Positions 45,520-56,880 of a DNA stretch of 64,000 nucleotides are shown here, one piece after another. Where the stretch lies: positions 346,503,842 to 346,567,841 of the forward strand of contig NC_134455.1 of assembly GCF_047948215.1 (NCBI RefSeq), given 5' to 3'. The stretch is from Lycorma delicatula. Lineage: Eukaryota; Arthropoda; Insecta; Hemiptera; Fulgoridae. The notes below the pieces were generated by a model. It was not told the DNA's origin, made no database searches, and worked only from the letters and a program-made list of their open reading frames with translations. Both the position numbers and the translations under genes were made by a program. Within the stretch, counting starts at the first letter, position 1. Each line of letters begins with the position of its first letter.

Positions 45520-46140
45520 TAGGTTCGGTCAACTAAATGCCCAGGGTGCTTATATAGTCCAGGCTGTTAGCTGAGATTGCAGAGAGACGTAGCCTCGATG
45601 TTGTCCTTCTGCAGCATCCATATGTAATTGGGGGTGATCTTCCAGTCTTTCACAACTGGAAAACGTTTTGTCTAGGGCATACCTGTATGTCTGCTATTCT
45701 ATGCAGGAAGTCTCTTGATGGTGCCTTTATACGGCAGGTTTATGACGCGCATCATGTTGTGGCCAGACTTGCCATTCGCGGACAGATACATTTCTTTCTG
45801 GATCTCCGTATTAACTGGATGATCCGCGAGGAGTGGTCTATAGTGGCTGGTTTTCTTCGCGCCCTTGCGGTGTGTAGGTTTGCAGAGAGAGTTTAATCGC
45901 GATACTCGATCGTGATAGGAACCCGGGTGGCTAGGGTTCCTGCTTAAGCAATGGATTGGTTGGAGGTAGGCGCATTGGCATCGTGCCATGATTATATTGG
46001 TGTTGTTTGTAATTCGATTTGGGGCTCCCGCTGGTGGGGGTGGCCGCGCCGCTATGGCGCGGCCACCCGTGGTATGATAGCCCGTAAGACCGCGGACGTG
46101 GCTTTCCTCTGCCGGTGGCGGTCCTGGTCGTGACTTGGTA
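45520..46140 (+). pseudogene. R1-type LINE ORF2 endonuclease relic
   Basis: Starts about 60 bp after ORF1 with MVRFGQLNAQGA, the usual R1 start of the AP endonuclease. It continues in other frames with AEIAERRSLDVVLLQHPYVI and the 70-codon block SAILCRKSLDGAFIRQ to IHFFLDLRIN. The catalytic Glu of LQEPY is replaced (LQHPY). Beyond about 45900 only short resemblances remain; RT is not found. Confidence 0.6.
46038..46068. repeat. GC-rich perfect hairpin
   Basis: GGGTGGCCGCGCC (46038-46050), loop GCTAT, GGCGCGGCCACCC (46056-46068): a 13-bp perfect stem within the R1-type LINE relic. Confidence 0.75.
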
Positions 46141-46643
46141 ATGCCACGCGAAACTCCATGATTAGACCGGGTGGGGGTGCGGTCCGGCTCCCGCGGGTAC
46201 CGAAATGAGGTTACTCCCCTTGTTAGATGACCTAAATTGGTCGACTTATTAGGGTGTAGGTCTGAATTTCTATATTGCGTAAAACATAATATTGATTGGT
46301 ATGGTTGTAGCACTGATTTACCTTTCACCTCGCTCGTTTTCTGAGGCTTCACAGTCACGAACGGTGCTGTCAAATCTGGACTGGGCGCGGGGTTTGCGGT
46401 TTCGGTCAGTTAGTTTGAGGGAATCATGTTAGGTTGGTTGTGAAGATTTCCGTTTGAGGCCTACGTGAAGACAGTACTTGCTTTGTATTTTAATGATGGA
46501 AATGTCTACCGAGGTATTTACATCGGTGGCATCCCGACCGAGGCCTGGCTGATGACTGTGAGATGTAATTAGTTTAAAGATGACCTCCGGTAAAACCCCT
46601 CAGGGCTTGGAACGGAAGGGTCTTGTAACGACCGGTAACGTCG

Positions 46644-46671
46644 CAAGGTGGGTGTCTTTCCACCCACCTTG
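46644..46671. repeat. Perfect hairpin in LINE relic
   Basis: CAAGGTGGGTG and CACCCACCTTG (11-bp stem) around TCTTTC, followed by GGGGG. It resembles a transcription-terminator fold, but nothing supports that role in this context. Confidence 0.65.
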
Positions 46672-46944
46672 GGGGTTAGGATACATTTTGATCCTTTAGA
46701 CCGGGAAGAATTATTGACCAGGGCTGCGGCATTAGAATCAGTCCGCCACTGGTTGGTATACGTATCAGATCGTATCAGTTATTAAGTTGTAAACGAAGCA
46801 TACATTGATATTGGAGTATTGGATTTTAGGAGTAATGTAAAGCCAAAACTGATTGCGTTAAGCGATGTACTGGTACGTGCAACGCCCCCGAAAAGACCAG
46901 AGGCCTTGGCCGAGGATGTACTGTTTGTTAGTGTGATAAGGTTA

Positions 46945-47110
46945 GGATCTTTTTTCATTCGAGCTGTCTTCATTACTGCATCTTGGACGGATTCGGTCTG
47001 GTCGGATTCCAGTCCGTGATAGCGGGGGCTGATCTTCATTCTTCTTTCTTCTTTATATCTTTAGTTAGCCTTTCGTAAACAGGATGTAAATAATTTACAA
47101 ACCGTAAGAC
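46945..47110. repeat. LINE-associated repeat, paired with 42.1 kb
   Basis: ATTCGAGCTGTCTTCATTAC and GGATTCCAGTCCGTGATAGC align with the segment at 42070-42270. It probably lies in the 3' region of the R1-type relic, after which GC content drops at 47.1 kb. Confidence 0.5.
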
Positions 47111-48378
47111 GATTGTAGCGTTTGAGTAAAGCAAATAACTTTTAACATTTTCTAAAAATTGGTGGAAATTGAAGTTTGAGTTTTAATAAAGCAGTTCATT
47201 TTAAAACGTTTAACTTTGACGCACATACAAAAAGAGTTAGATTTCACTTTAAAGGAGTTTTTCCCATTCTTTTTAAATAGATCATGTTCATTTCACTTTA
47301 ACGATGGTTTGGGATGAAAGAGCTTTTCGCGCGATGAGTGTCGCATTTGTTCATAGTCGATCAAAAACGCATTCGACTGATGGTGTTTAACTGAAGTTTA
47401 AAAAGAATGGATTTCTATGAAAGACAAAAAAAACAGTTTAAAAAGTTAACAATGATATATATTGATATATTTGTATGTAATACAATAAAAATTTTTGCAC
47501 AAATTGATTTTTGAATAATTTTGTTTTGGCCACAATTGATTTTTGTGCGCGCAGCTCTGAAAAAATTAAAGGGAACTTTGGTTGCAAGATTTGAGTACAC
47601 GGTTGAACCAGTGTAAGTTAAAGTAAAACATCTAAAAATAAGTGAGATTTAATCCATATTAATTATTTAAAAACAAACATATGAAATAATTTTAATGTAA
47701 ATATTTAGAAGGCGGCAATTAAAAGTAATTTTGAGTATACATTGAAAGGGATGGAAAAAATTAATTTTTTTAAAAATTAATTGTAAAACCAGTTTACTGT
47801 CAGCTGAGATTTAAAAATTAATTACACAAAATATAACTTTTGTTTTTTTTGGGGGGAGAAACAATATTTTTAATTCTTTAGCTTGTTAAGGTAAAAACTA
47901 AAATTTTTAGGTGTATTGGTTAGTTGAATGAAAAAGAAGACATTTTTAAAGGATAAAGAAAGAGAATTAATTTTATGACGTAATTGGTGGTTATATTGAA
48001 ATATCATGTATTTCTTTTTATTTAGTTTTCTTTTTTTTGTCTGACATGCCAAGATTTTCGTTATTTTCTACGACTCCTTTATATCGGAGGTAAATGAAAA
48101 ACCTTTTCATCACTTCTCTATTTCTCTCTTTTTTATCAAATAATAATATTCTATTTTTTTTTTTTTTAGTTTGAGATTTTTAGTATAAAATTTTCTATGG
48201 GTATTTCATAATTATCTTACACTTTCTTTCATATTGTTCATATTTCTCTCTTTGAATCTTTTTAAAAGTGAAAACAATTTCATTTTAACTGAGTATGCAT
48301 TGTTATTCGACTTAAATTAATTTAATCATAAATTGTTTGTTGTTATTCCTTATAATTGATTTCTCCTTTATGTTTAAA
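47111..48378. other. AT-rich spacer, Helitron 3' flank
   Basis: No gene or repeat recognised. The base next to the Helitron end (48378, T on the minus strand) fits A/T insertion. Confidence 0.4.
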
Positions 48379-50043
48379 CTAGCTTTTACCCGCGGCTTTG
48401 CTCGCGGGTAACTTTAAACGAAATACGCGAGCAACTATGTCATGTCGATCATTGGCTTTTTGCCCGGGCATTAGCTCTTGAGTTACATCCTGCCACGAAG
48501 GATTACAGGTAAAAGTTACAAAGAGGTCAGGCCTGCCGTACGTTCGTACATAAGCGAAAGCGTCTTGAGTGTATTCATACAGATAACGGGGACTGTTCAC
48601 AAAAGTAGAAGGCAAAATAACCATCTTGCCTATGTCGTTAGGTCTAATATTACCATCTGCGCTAATCGCATCTTCTAGATGTATGTAATTTTCAGCTCGT
48701 AATTTCGTCTTGTTTATAGAAATGTAACGAAGGCGTTCGCTCTCTACTTTAATATAAATATCTACCAAGAATTGATGAAAGAGTTGCCTTGACCGCAAAA
48801 GGAGATTGAAGTCGTGCTCTCGAAGCATCAAGTGATACGCATAAAAATCCACGCAGGAAACTTTTTTATTGGGAACTGGCTGTCTTGTTGTTAGATTAAT
48901 GACTGGAATATTGAAATGATATCCTGGCTCACCTTTACTGAAAATTAACGGGTACTACGCGTTTCAGCGTATTATTATGTGCCCGTAACACTATGTCTCG
49001 TGGAGAGCATTGATCACCAGTAACGAAAACAGCAACTTCATTGATCATCGGCGCATTATAACGCCTCTCTTATGTTCGCCACGTGGAGTCCGATCAGCAT
49101 GAATGACCACTATGTAATTATCCAGAGGCCAGTTTTCTATTGCACTTTTAAAGGTATTTACCAACAAATTGTGGCTGTGTAACATTCGTTGAATTTTAAA
49201 TACTGTATCTCTTTCGACTTCTTCAGTATACTGACAACGACGGTTTACTTCATTTTCTTCATCACCCATAAAATACACCTGCAAAAATATATGCTGTTCA
49301 TTATCTGCTGGAAAAATTGATCCAATTTGATGATATATCTGTTCTTGTACAGTAAAAGTTGGTGAAAATCCGGGCATTATTATCACTTTATCTACTCCAA
49401 AGGATGTCATTTGGAAGCAAGAGTTATACTTTCTGATTTTACTTAAAAATTGCTTCGACTCATCTGTAACACTTAAATATAGAGTTTTCAAAGGCTCCTC
49501 TGGTTCACCAAGTAGAAACATCCCCACTGGAACTGCACATTCCAGCAGTTTCATCTTTCCATTTCAAAGCATCGCAATGCTGACATTTTCTATTCATTGA
49601 GCCAATACCAATTAAAGAATGCTTATGGTATTCAAGTGATCGATCATATTGAAATCCAGAATTATTAAATTCAGACCAATTGTTACGCATGAAATTTCGA
49701 CGGCGCGCGATTTGCATTTCTGCATGAACGATTCTTCTCGCCTGCGATTGTTCTGGAGTTTCTCTCGCTCTTATAGCTGCCTGCTTTTCAGCTTGTCTTT
49801 CTAAACGAGTTTGTGTTTGAATTGGCGTTTCAGCTGCTCTTAAGGTAGCTTGGCGTTCAGCTTGCTCATCTAACCTTTCTTGTCTCAGAGAAGTTGTTCC
49901 ACCAGCCCTCAAAGCACTTTGTCGCCTCGCTTGTTGTTGTCGTCTTAGTTCTGCGTGAGCGGAAGATTCTTGAGTTCGAGCAACTTTTGCCGCCCGGGCC
50001 CGTCATGAACCCCTGGACAGATTAGATTTGCGCTTCCGAGGCA
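48379..50043 (-). pseudogene. Helitron Rep N-terminal domain, truncated
   Basis: From ATG 50043 (MPRKRKSNLSRGS, then TGA). Next is a basic, repeated stretch of about 22-residue units (RLDEQAERQATLRAAETP and RLERQAEKQAAIRARETP), then CQHCDALKWKDETAGMC. After a shift near 49520 comes PVGMFLLGEPEEPLKTLY through NYIVVIHADRTPRGEHKRG. Degenerate sequence (about 49040-48860) leads to DFYAYHLMLREHDFNLLLRS, LFHQFLVDIYIKVESERLRY, YVRTYGRPDLFVTFTCNPSW and DRHDIVARVFRLKL. The frame then reads PASKAAGKS through the terminal hairpin, and its stop TAG is part of CTAG. The HUH motif, catalytic Tyr and helicase are absent. Confidence 0.88.
48386..48411 (-). other. Helitron 3' terminal hairpin
   Basis: TTACCCGCG pairs with CGCGGGTAA (9 bp) around an 8-nt loop, ending 3 bp before CTAG. 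This is the usual position of the Helitron 3' hairpin thought to signal strand termination. Confidence 0.9.
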
Positions 50044-50505
50044 TTTTAGAGAAAAAAACAGAGTAAAAACTGAAAAGAACTAAAACAATAAACAGGCACC
50101 TAACCTCAAAAACTGGAAAAGTTTTAGTATTGCTTAGAAGTGACAGAAGAATAACAATAAATACAGAAGGATTCGAAACAGCAGAAGCACTATACTCAGT
50201 TGAATAGTGACTTGACCGTCGGTATTACAGTGTTGGATTGGCACTTTATTTCATTTACTTACTGCAACGCCAGATGGCGTTGAATTTGGTCAAATTTTTT
50301 GTCGGACGATCATACCTAACAATATAAATTTTTTTACCCTCCCGAAAAAATATTGTTTTTTTTTTTTACTAAAAAGTGTCCTATGTCCTTCGCAATACCT
50401 TTGAGAATATGTGTACGAAGTTTCATGATGATCGGTTGAGTAGTTTCTGCGTGAAAGCGTAACAAACAAACAAACTCACATTCACATTTATAATATTAGT
50501 AAGGA

Positions 50506-51045
50506 TGTCTGTAACAATTTTCTTTTACTTTTCCGACAACTTAATTACAGTTTATAGCTATAGAGAAGGAGATTTTACCAAATATCCAGGAAAATTTGGC
50601 ATAAAAATTAAATAACATATGGTTTCAGAAAGATGGGACGCCACCTCAATATTATCTAATGGCCAGTAAAATTTTAAATGAGACATCATTTCCAGATCAT
50701 TGAATAGGAGGTATATTCAGTGATCTTAAATATAGGATCTATAGATCCTATATTAAGAGTAGTCGTGGAATGGAATGCCAGGTCTCCACATAATTATTAT
50801 TTTTGATGTGACTTAAAATGTAATACATACAAAAAAACCCTGTAAACCTTCACGACTTAAAAGGCGTACAATTGACGAATCTGTACAAATATCAAGAAAG
50901 ATGTTGCAACAAATTATAAACGGATATTACTTTACCGTCTAAATAGCACTATAGCAGAGCTATACTCTAGAAGGAATAGTATGGTAATAATGTCCAATTT
51001 GGGCATAAGTGGTTTTCACCGGATCTTGACCTTCTGTTAAGAAGG
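50506..51045. other. Spacer
   Basis: Contains a small palindrome TATAGGATCTATAGATCCTATA near 50733. No gene. Confidence 0.4.
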
Positions 51046-51049
51046 TCAG

Positions 51050-51543
51050 GTTTTGGTTCAGAACGAACCCAAAAAACCGGATGGAAATTTTCTGATTGTT
51101 AGTATTTGTATGTATGTGTGTGTACATGCGCGCGCGCACATTCAATATCAGCCTGTAAATCAACTTGTATCTCCAGAATTACCGGGCCGATATTTACCAA
51201 ACTTGGTCGTGTTACTTATATATTCGAGGCATTGATGCCATAAAATTTTCAACTTAAAAAGTCAAGAATTTGAGGCTGTAGAGCAAGGTCACCCTCAGTA
51301 TATCAAGATTTCGCCTAATTAACGTCTTATTTTTCTTAGCCACATTTGTTAATTTAAAAAAATAACAATATTTTCAAATAAAAATTTTGCATAATCGCGC
51401 CTACACCCAAAAAAAGTTCTAAACTACTGATGTGTTGTGATGTTTACAGGTGAGCCGTAGAATTAAATTAATAAATAATATTTATAGTGTAAAAAAGTAA
51501 CTCGTATGGCGGGGTTAAGCGGCTAACACCAGTCTGCGACCGT
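51050..51543 (-). repeat. SINE-C, copy with partial head
   Basis: Minus strand: GTACGGTCGCAGACTGGTGT (A-box region), GAGTTACTTTTTTACACT, then the same body and end (CCGGTTTTTTGGGTTCG) as 13051-13555. The B-box segment of the head has been deleted. A (CA/CG)-rich stretch near 51110-51140 lies in the body. Confidence 0.8.
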
Positions 51544-52440
51544 ACAAGCAAAATTTGTTGTTTGTTGTTTGTAAGTTGTGAAATTACATTAGTTTAGTTA
51601 GTGCCGACCGTCGCCGCTAGCACCGCCACATCCGCGCGAATTAAATACGGTATGCGCGCGCGCTTTTGTGATAACCATTGAATTAAATAGACGAAAAAAA
51701 TATTATATTTAAATAAAATGATAAATATTCTAAATTGTGTGTGTAAGCCGTGCATCAAAAACAACCCACATTTGTAGGAATTTCTCGTCACGCGGCTAAA
51801 GCCGCATTTCGGAAAAGCTGTTGTTCAGTTTTTTTTAGAATGGTATGCTTTCAAAATTTGTTGAAATAAAAGATTTAGTACTGAAAACTTTTAACTAAAT
51901 TTTAAAGTTAAATAGTTAATTATATATAAGGAAAAAAGTTCCTTTCGAAATACATGTGCTAAGACTACCACTTCTATTCAATGGAAAATTAAGACAGATA
52001 TCAATGTTTTCAATCAGATTATCACAAAGCAGGTAAACCGGAAGCAACTGTATCCTAATGCCTGTAAGATAACCACGATTGACATGATACAGTTGGAAGA
52101 AAATATAGCAATCCTTTTATAGTGGCAATTAAGAAACTTGTTACGTGCGCCACGCAGTGGCGCACAAACAGAATGCTACATGTTCACTGTGGCATGTAAG
52201 AACTCGTCGGCGTTGCGTGTTCGTTCTTACTAGCCGAATAACTGATATTCTTCTTGTTCCTATACTGAAGTAATCTCCTCAAATTAAGTGAAAAAGTAAT
52301 CCATGATAAAATACTTTTGTATTATAATGCATTAAAAATGTTTGAAAACCGCTGATCCACGTATTAATAATAATAAATATCTGTTGTACAGAGATTGCCT
52401 TTTATAAGTTTTTAAAAACGAGCACTAGGTTGCGCTATTG
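51544..52440. other. Spacer
   Basis: No gene recognised. GTGCGCCACGCAGTGGCGCAC (52145-52165) is a perfect 10-bp inverted repeat around one base. Confidence 0.45.
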
Positions 52441-53625
52441 AGATGTGACATTACTATTTGTGAAATTTGACTTTTTTATTGTTACAACAATGACAGCGCA
52501 GAAATCGCGGACTAGTTTGTTCAGAGTGAGCGTTTAAAAAAATGGAACTTTCTCATGAAGGTTAGATGATTGTAGTAAGAGCTTAACTCAGCAACAACGC
52601 CTTGAATCGTTTCGTTCAGCTTTTGTTAATGAATCAGAATAGACTATTTACAATCGGTTTGGAGAATTTCTTCGTGGTCGTGCTTCCGTCAGCGATGAAT
52701 TTCATGAAGGTCGATCGGAATCGGTTGTTGTTCCAAAAAAACACCAATGCTATGCGCAGCATGATTGAGGAGGATCGTCATGCGACTTACCGTGATATAG
52801 AGGCATTCTTAAACATATCGAAGACTACAGTTCATTCGATTTTGCATGAACATTTAGTTGCGAAAAAGATCTGTTCCCGATGGATTCCGCATAATCTGAC
52901 CGAAGCTCAAAAACAGATTTGTGTCAATCGGTGTAAGGAAATGCTAAAAATTTCGACCGAGGAAATACAAAATCCGTATACAACATCGTAACAGGAGACG
53001 AAACTTGGGTATATTCGTACGAGCAGGAAACTAAGCCAATCAACCGTTTCAGTGTTCCAAGATGAATTGAATCCAACAAAAGTGGTTCGTTCGCGAACAC
53101 TTCCAAGAAAATTATCGCTTATTGCTTTGATTATATTATGTAGCAGCCATTGCTTTAGAGGAGTGAAGAACAGATAATGCTGGATAGCGTATAACAATTT
53201 GTTTGCCAGAAGTCATCAATTAAATCAGGTAAAAAAACCGAAAACGTCGCATAATTCTTCATCGTGACCATGCCAGCTCTCACGCAACACATCAAATAAT
53301 TGATTATTTGAGGGAGAAAAAAATTGAATTATTAGTGCCATATTCACCTGATTTATCGGCTAACGACTTCTTTTTGATTTCGAATGTCAAACAAAAAATG
53401 CGTGGACAGCTATTTTCATCACCGGCAGAAGCTGTTGAATCCTTCCAAAACCATGTTTTTGAGGTACCAACTTCAACAGTAGAAAAAATGTTTCGAGATC
53501 GGTTAGAACGCATGCGAAAGTATAAATCTTAAAGGCGAATATACAGTAAAGCTATTTATCCCCCAAAGTTTTTCTTTCATTATTTTTAAAAAAACCTAAA
53601 AGGCGGCCCTCGTACTAATAATTTT
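52440..53625 (+). mobile_element. Mariner element, decayed
   Basis: Encloses the mariner transposase pseudogene. The 3' end near AGGCGGCCCTCGTA (53612) is a plausible terminal repeat. The left end is uncertain: ACGAGCACTAGGTTGCGC near 52418 may be its worn counterpart. Confidence 0.65.
52542..53532 (+). pseudogene. Mariner transposase, frameshifted
   Basis: Starts MELSHEG at 52542. Then QQQRLESFRSAFVNESE and RFGEFLRGRASVSDEFHEGR, shift, NAMRSMIEEDRHATYRDIEA and KTTVHSILHEHLVAKKICSR with WIPHNLTEAQKQICV (paired helix-turn-helix domain end and WVPHEL-like motif). The catalytic core shows TGDETWVYSYEQE (Asp 1), HDHASSHATH (Asp 2) and VPYSPDLSANDFFL (Asp 3), then RGQLFSSPAEAVESFQNHV. This is the DD34D layout of mariner. 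At least five frame breaks, so inactive. Confidence 0.88.
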
Positions 53626-53817
53626 GCGCTAAAATAATTATAATAAAAATTTTATTTTATTAAAATAGTTTGTTTCTAAATTGCTGTGTCTGCTTACCAC
53701 CGTGAGAAGCCCTTGCATACTGCCAATGAAATGCTACAATAATTTGAGAATCACTGGTATGGTAGCCGAGATAGTGTTAGCCAATTTACAATATTTATTT
53801 ATGTAGCGTGGGTAAAA

Positions 53818-53900
53818 TGCCATACCTGATCGGGATTCGAACCCAGGACATCCAGATTAAAGGCCGGGACGCTACCACTCCGCCATGGAAATCCACGGAT
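53818..53900 (-). repeat. SINE-A, head-containing copy
   Basis: Minus strand: GGATTTCCATGGCGGAGTGG, AGCGTCCCGGCC, GGGTTCGAATCCCGATC (intact B-box), GGTATGGCATTTTAC. The body ends early. Confidence 0.8.
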
Positions 53901-54902
53901 AATATTGATAAAGTAAAAATAAAAAAGCAGGCTCATTGTAAGCACAGTAGCATTATGTTAACAGTAAATGTTATTCCCGATCAATAATATTAGCATAATA
54001 TAACAAATATCAATACATTTCAGTGGTGGGTTTCTACGAAGAAAATCCCCTAAACTCTACATCGTACTTCTTGGCCGATAATATTTCTTTAGCGCTGTTT
54101 ATGCCCTAATAAAGCAGCAGATGGTAGTATCGGAAAACTGTCCGAATGGATAAACTTAGAGCGAAGGAACGAACGGTTAATTATTAGTTGGTAATTTTCG
54201 GGAAGGGGAAAGGCGTTTGCAGTTTACTATGGAACTCTTGACCTCTGTATCATATCTCTTTCAGGTTTATTATAATCTAATAGTTCGGTAAAGAAAATAA
54301 CTTTATACTCTATTAAAACCGTCTGTCGAACTAATTCAGAAGGAAAAAATAACATGTAAAGATAAATAGTAATTAAAAGAAAAGAAACTCGTAAATGTAA
54401 ATTCAAGTGATAATATTTTACTCGTATTTTTACTATCCTGACTATAGCTTTGGTTGCTGATGAAGCATAGCTTAAAAGGGAAAGAATAAACTGTCATCTA
54501 AAATTTTAGGTATCGGATTCCTTGCAGTTGTTGATAATTAAGGATATCCTTGGTCCAAAATCACAAAAAATTATAGAAATTTCTGGAAAATTTATGTACC
54601 TACTTGTTACTTGTGTTGGCCTGTATTTTTATTAGTTTCTTCGGACTGGCTTAACATTAATTCGTCGAAAATATCACAAAAAAAGTTTCATATATGGTCA
54701 TTGATGGCATTATTTTTGGAAAAAATTAAAAAGAGGGGAGGGGTTGTTTTCTTAAAAATCGAGCTGTACTATGTTGAAAGTATATATAATTTAAAATTCC
54801 AAACTTTTAAGTCGATCAGATTGAGGGATGGTAGAATATTCACTATTATTTCTTAATAGTTTTTACCTTATGTCTAGCAAACCGGTAATATAAATTTACC
54901 GG

Positions 54903-54938
54903 AAATGGTAAATTTCAAAAAGTTGAAATTTACCATTT
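54903..54938. repeat. Perfect 16-bp hairpin
   Basis: AAATGGTAAATTTCAA, loop AAAG, TTGAAATTTACCATTT. It lies in AT-rich spacer. Confidence 0.75.
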
Positions 54939-55518
54939 ATATACATCTAAATATTTTTTCTACTATACTATATTAAATATATATATGTATATATTAACTT
55001 AAATTTAATTTATTTCTGTTTATTTTTCTCTTGATTGGATAGAATTATATATAAAAAAAAGACTTATTTTACTTTAAAATATTACCTTTATTAATCTCTT
55101 GGGTTAACCAATCAACTTTACGAACTTATAAATTAAATTCACTACGTTTCACTTAGAATTTTCTAAGCTTCCTAAGGTGACAATACACATTCATACACAC
55201 AATACAAAATTCTCTTACATACTAAGAAATTAACTGGTATACCCATCCTAGTTAATAATATTTTATCCCCATCCTTGTTGTAATTCCCCCTACTCATATA
55301 TGACACATCTTATCTTTAAATGAGTAAAGATTACTCAAATTACATGAGAAACCACCAAATTTACTCGTTAATTTGAGCCCCAAAAATTACAGTAGGGCTT
55401 CTTTTTACTGGAAGAGCTGAAATCTGGGCGAAATTTTCGTGAATATTTCCTTCGTTTATATGAACCGTTTTCATTATTTTCACTACTAGAACATGTCCTG
55501 AAAGTTTCTCCGTTTCTT

Positions 55519-55566
55519 CGTAAGACACCAAATATATATATGTATATATATATTTGGTGTCTCACG
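55519..55566. repeat. TA-centred palindrome
   Basis: AGACACCAAATATATATAT, GT, ATATATATATTTGGTGTCT: 19-bp perfect arms, with CGTA/CACG extending the arms with one mismatch. It is more than a TA microsatellite because the unique AGACACCAAAT and ATTTGGTGTCT ends also pair. Confidence 0.75.
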
Positions 55567-56049
55567 ACACATACATTCAACAACTTAGGCCTGATTTTGA
55601 ACCATCGCACAAGGAGGCATCACGTTGCGCCGTTTTATTTTAATAATCAATAATTTTTTTTAAATTGAATAAAACTCCAAAAAGCGGGCCGATTAATGTT
55701 GAAGTAAATAATTACCCCATAAGCTTTGAAACCCTTAAAAAAGGAGTTTAATTAATGCCGTACGTAAATATCAATTTTTTATCATTTTAGTTTTTAAATT
55801 GAAAAATTAAATTGTATCTAGTGTTGGTATAAGTGACTTGGGAACTATTAAAAAAGGGAGTCGTTTGGGACTTGACTTAAAGATTTTTAATGACTTCTCA
55901 TACATTATCAAAGCACCAGAAATTTTTTCAAGTTGTGGCTGTTATTTAAAATGTTATATAAGATAGCTGTCATGCAAGGAAATCAAATGTGATCCAATTT
56001 TATTTTTTATTAAAAATGTTGATTTTTTCTTCTTGGCAATTAAATAATT

Positions 56050-56298
56050 TTGGTGATAAATACGTCATTTAGTCGAGGAAGTCAACTGGGCTCCAAATTT
56101 TATTCACAGGAGCGTTGCTACAGCTGTTGGGATTTGGGTCATAAGGCGGCATCGTGTAAGGGATCAGATAAGTCCAAGAAATGTTTCCAGTGCGCCAAGG
56201 ATGGGCACATCAAGGCTAGTTGCCGCGAAAGAGTTGTTTGTAGAAGATGTGTTGCGGACGGCCATTACGAACGTAGCGGACAATGTGCTACAAATTAA
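56050..56298 (+). pseudogene. R1-clade ORF1 C-terminus, three zinc knuckles
   Basis: An 80-codon open end of ORF1 with CYSCWDLGHKAASC, CFQCAKDGHIKASC and CRRCVADGHYERSGQC. All ligands of the first two CX2CX4HX4C knuckles are intact; the third has longer spacing. The stop at 56296-56298 overlaps the ORF2 start by 16 bases (ATG 56283). Confidence 0.85.
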
Positions 56299-56880
56299 AG
56301 ATAACACAGCTTAGTGTAAATAGGAGTAGACGCTCTCATGACCTCCTGTGGGCTATTACCAGGGAGGTTGCGGGAGACGTTATTGTGGTTGCTGAGCCAA
56401 ATTGGACTGCGGTTTCAGAGGCTGACTGGACCAGGGATACTGGAGATAGTGCGTTGATAATGGTGGTGAGGCAGGGACTGGCTATTACCCAAGAGGGCCG
56501 CGTTGATAGCTTTGTGTGGGTTTGCGTTGAGGGGGTGGTTTTTAGTTGCTACGTCTCCCCTAATAGCGGCATGGATCGCTACCGTAAGTTTTTGGATGAC
56601 TTGGCGGCGACTGTGAGGGTACACACAGGTGCAGTGTTTGTGCTTGGGGACTTTAATGCTAAGAGCCCGGAATTAGGGGTAGGAATGAGCGTGGGCGGCT
56701 TCTGTCGGAGTGACGGCGTCGTTGAGTATGGTGTGCCTCAACGAGTTGGAGGTACCTATTTTTTCAAGAGGATCAGCGGAATCCGTCCTCGACCTGGCGT
56801 ACGGACGTGATGGCGGGCGCTGGGCGATGGCGGGTTCTAGAGGAGGAGACTCGCAGCGACCACCCATGTATTGAGGTGGT
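56283..56880 (+). pseudogene. R1-clade ORF2 endonuclease
   Basis: ATG 56283 begins MCYKLKITQLSVNRSRRSHD, then VIVVAEPNW (catalytic Glu), VFSCYVSPNS and VFVLGDFNAKSPE (Asn). A shift near 56690 moves to AESVLDLAYGRDGG and EEETRSDHP-like sequence (final SDH). The first 135 codons are intact. R1-clade endonucleases choose the target site (family knowledge); the target of this one cannot be told. Confidence 0.8.

Larger units (their letters stand above)
48379..50505 (-). mobile_element. Helitron, internally deleted, both termini intact
   Basis: On the minus strand the element begins with TCCTTACTAATATTATAAAT at 50505 (Helitron 5' TC end, preceded by A at 50506). It ends with a hairpin and CTAG at 48382-48379, followed by T. 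This is the A|TC...CTAG|T arrangement of Helitrons. About 2.1 kb, against the usual 5-7 kb for autonomous copies. It carries only the N-terminal part of the RepHel gene, without the HUH/Tyr nuclease core or helicase, so it can move only with help. Confidence 0.9.
53901..56040. other. AT-rich spacer with two palindromes
   Basis: 2.1 kb without a recognisable gene; frames up to about 80 codons have no family resemblance. Two short palindromes are listed separately. Confidence 0.4.

Noticed and set aside
46644..46671. Rho-independent-like terminator
   Set aside because: The hairpin is strong, but the DNA is eukaryotic and the site lies in a LINE relic with no following T-run.
46782..47039. 85-codon minus-strand and 66-codon plus-strand frames
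   Set aside because: They overlap each other in the LINE 3'-region repeat and show no recognisable motif.
49045..49912. Two separate minus-strand genes
   Set aside because: They are one Helitron Rep gene split by a frameshift, with its sequence order preserved across the break.
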